This document shows positions 5,575-5,675 of a stretch of DNA of 5,675 nucleotides, in pieces. Numbering within the stretch: the stretch's first letter is position 1; each line of letters opens with the position of its first letter. The stretch lies in assembly GCA_029266295.1 (NCBI GenBank), contig JAQSXD010000270.1, positions 1-5,675 on the forward strand, given 5' to 3'. The notes beneath the pieces are model-generated. The model worked only from the letters and a program-made list of their open reading frames with translations. It was not told the DNA's origin and did no database searches. Source of the DNA: Bacillota bacterium. Its GTDB lineage: Bacteria; Bacillota; Clostridia; Peptostreptococcales; Anaerovoracaceae. Position numbers and translations under genes: made by a program.

Positions 5575-5675
5575 TTATTCCGTCTCATCCAACTTGATTA
5601 CAGCAGTCTGGGTATCCCCTACTTCAGCCATGTCATCTAAGGCATACTCCACCAATGCATTAAAGTCATTGGAAG
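5575..5675 (-). CDS. C-terminal tail of an unidentified protein (runs off right edge)
   Basis: The minus strand is open from the right edge for 32 codons and ends with TAA at 5577-5575. The visible tail starts SNDFNALVEY and ends TAVIKLDETE. It is markedly acidic, with no cysteines, membrane segment or recognised motif. The other two minus-strand frames close quickly (TAG and TGA), and the hairpin at 5498-5528 lies about 50 nt downstream of this stop, as expected for a convergent gene. I do not recognise the family and assign no function. Confidence 0.5.
   Translation of the reverse strand, partial: SNDFNALVEYALDDMAEVGDTQTAVIKLDETE

Overview
The window reads as part of a carbohydrate-utilisation locus from a Bacillota (Firmicutes) bacterium, most likely a clostridial anaerobe. 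This is inferred from strong AGGAGG/AAAGGAG ribosome binding sites, near-consensus sigma-A promoters, AT-rich intergenic DNA around more balanced coding DNA, a SorC-type sugar-responsive regulator, and a transketolase split into two subunit genes. No species can be named from this sequence alone. There is no sign of a mobile element, CRISPR array, tRNA or rRNA.

Layout from left to right. The first 39 bases hold the start of a minus-strand gene whose 13 visible residues fit the N terminus of an HPr-type PTS phosphocarrier. An AT-rich divergent intergenic region (40-323) follows. A plus-strand SorC/DeoR-family regulator (324-1262) comes next, convergent with a minus-strand zinc-dependent polyol/alcohol dehydrogenase (1401-2450); the two share a hairpin terminator. 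A second divergent control region (2451-2844) carries one promoter facing each way. It feeds a tight plus-strand operon: transketolase N-terminal subunit (2845-3750), transketolase C-terminal subunit (3773-4762) and a HAD phosphatase (4781-5440), closed by a strong hairpin. At the right edge is the tail of an unidentified minus-strand gene.

The parts suggest a regulon. The dehydrogenase would oxidise a polyol or sugar, or reduce the corresponding carbonyl. The two-subunit transketolase would move a two-carbon ketol unit. The HAD enzyme would remove phosphate from a sugar phosphate or a side product. The SorC regulator would sense a phosphorylated sugar. The HPr-like gene hints that uptake is through a PTS, but no transporter or kinase lies inside the window, so the substrate is unknown.

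The most notable observation is that all three control regions contain short direct repeats spaced exactly 20 bp apart: GTTCAATT...GTTC before the regulator and before the transketolase operon, and ATCATATGT twice before the dehydrogenase. This is the same period as the known CggR operator of the SorC family, and makes them good candidate operators for the local regulator. The transketolase itself departs from the usual split enzyme in its N-terminal half.
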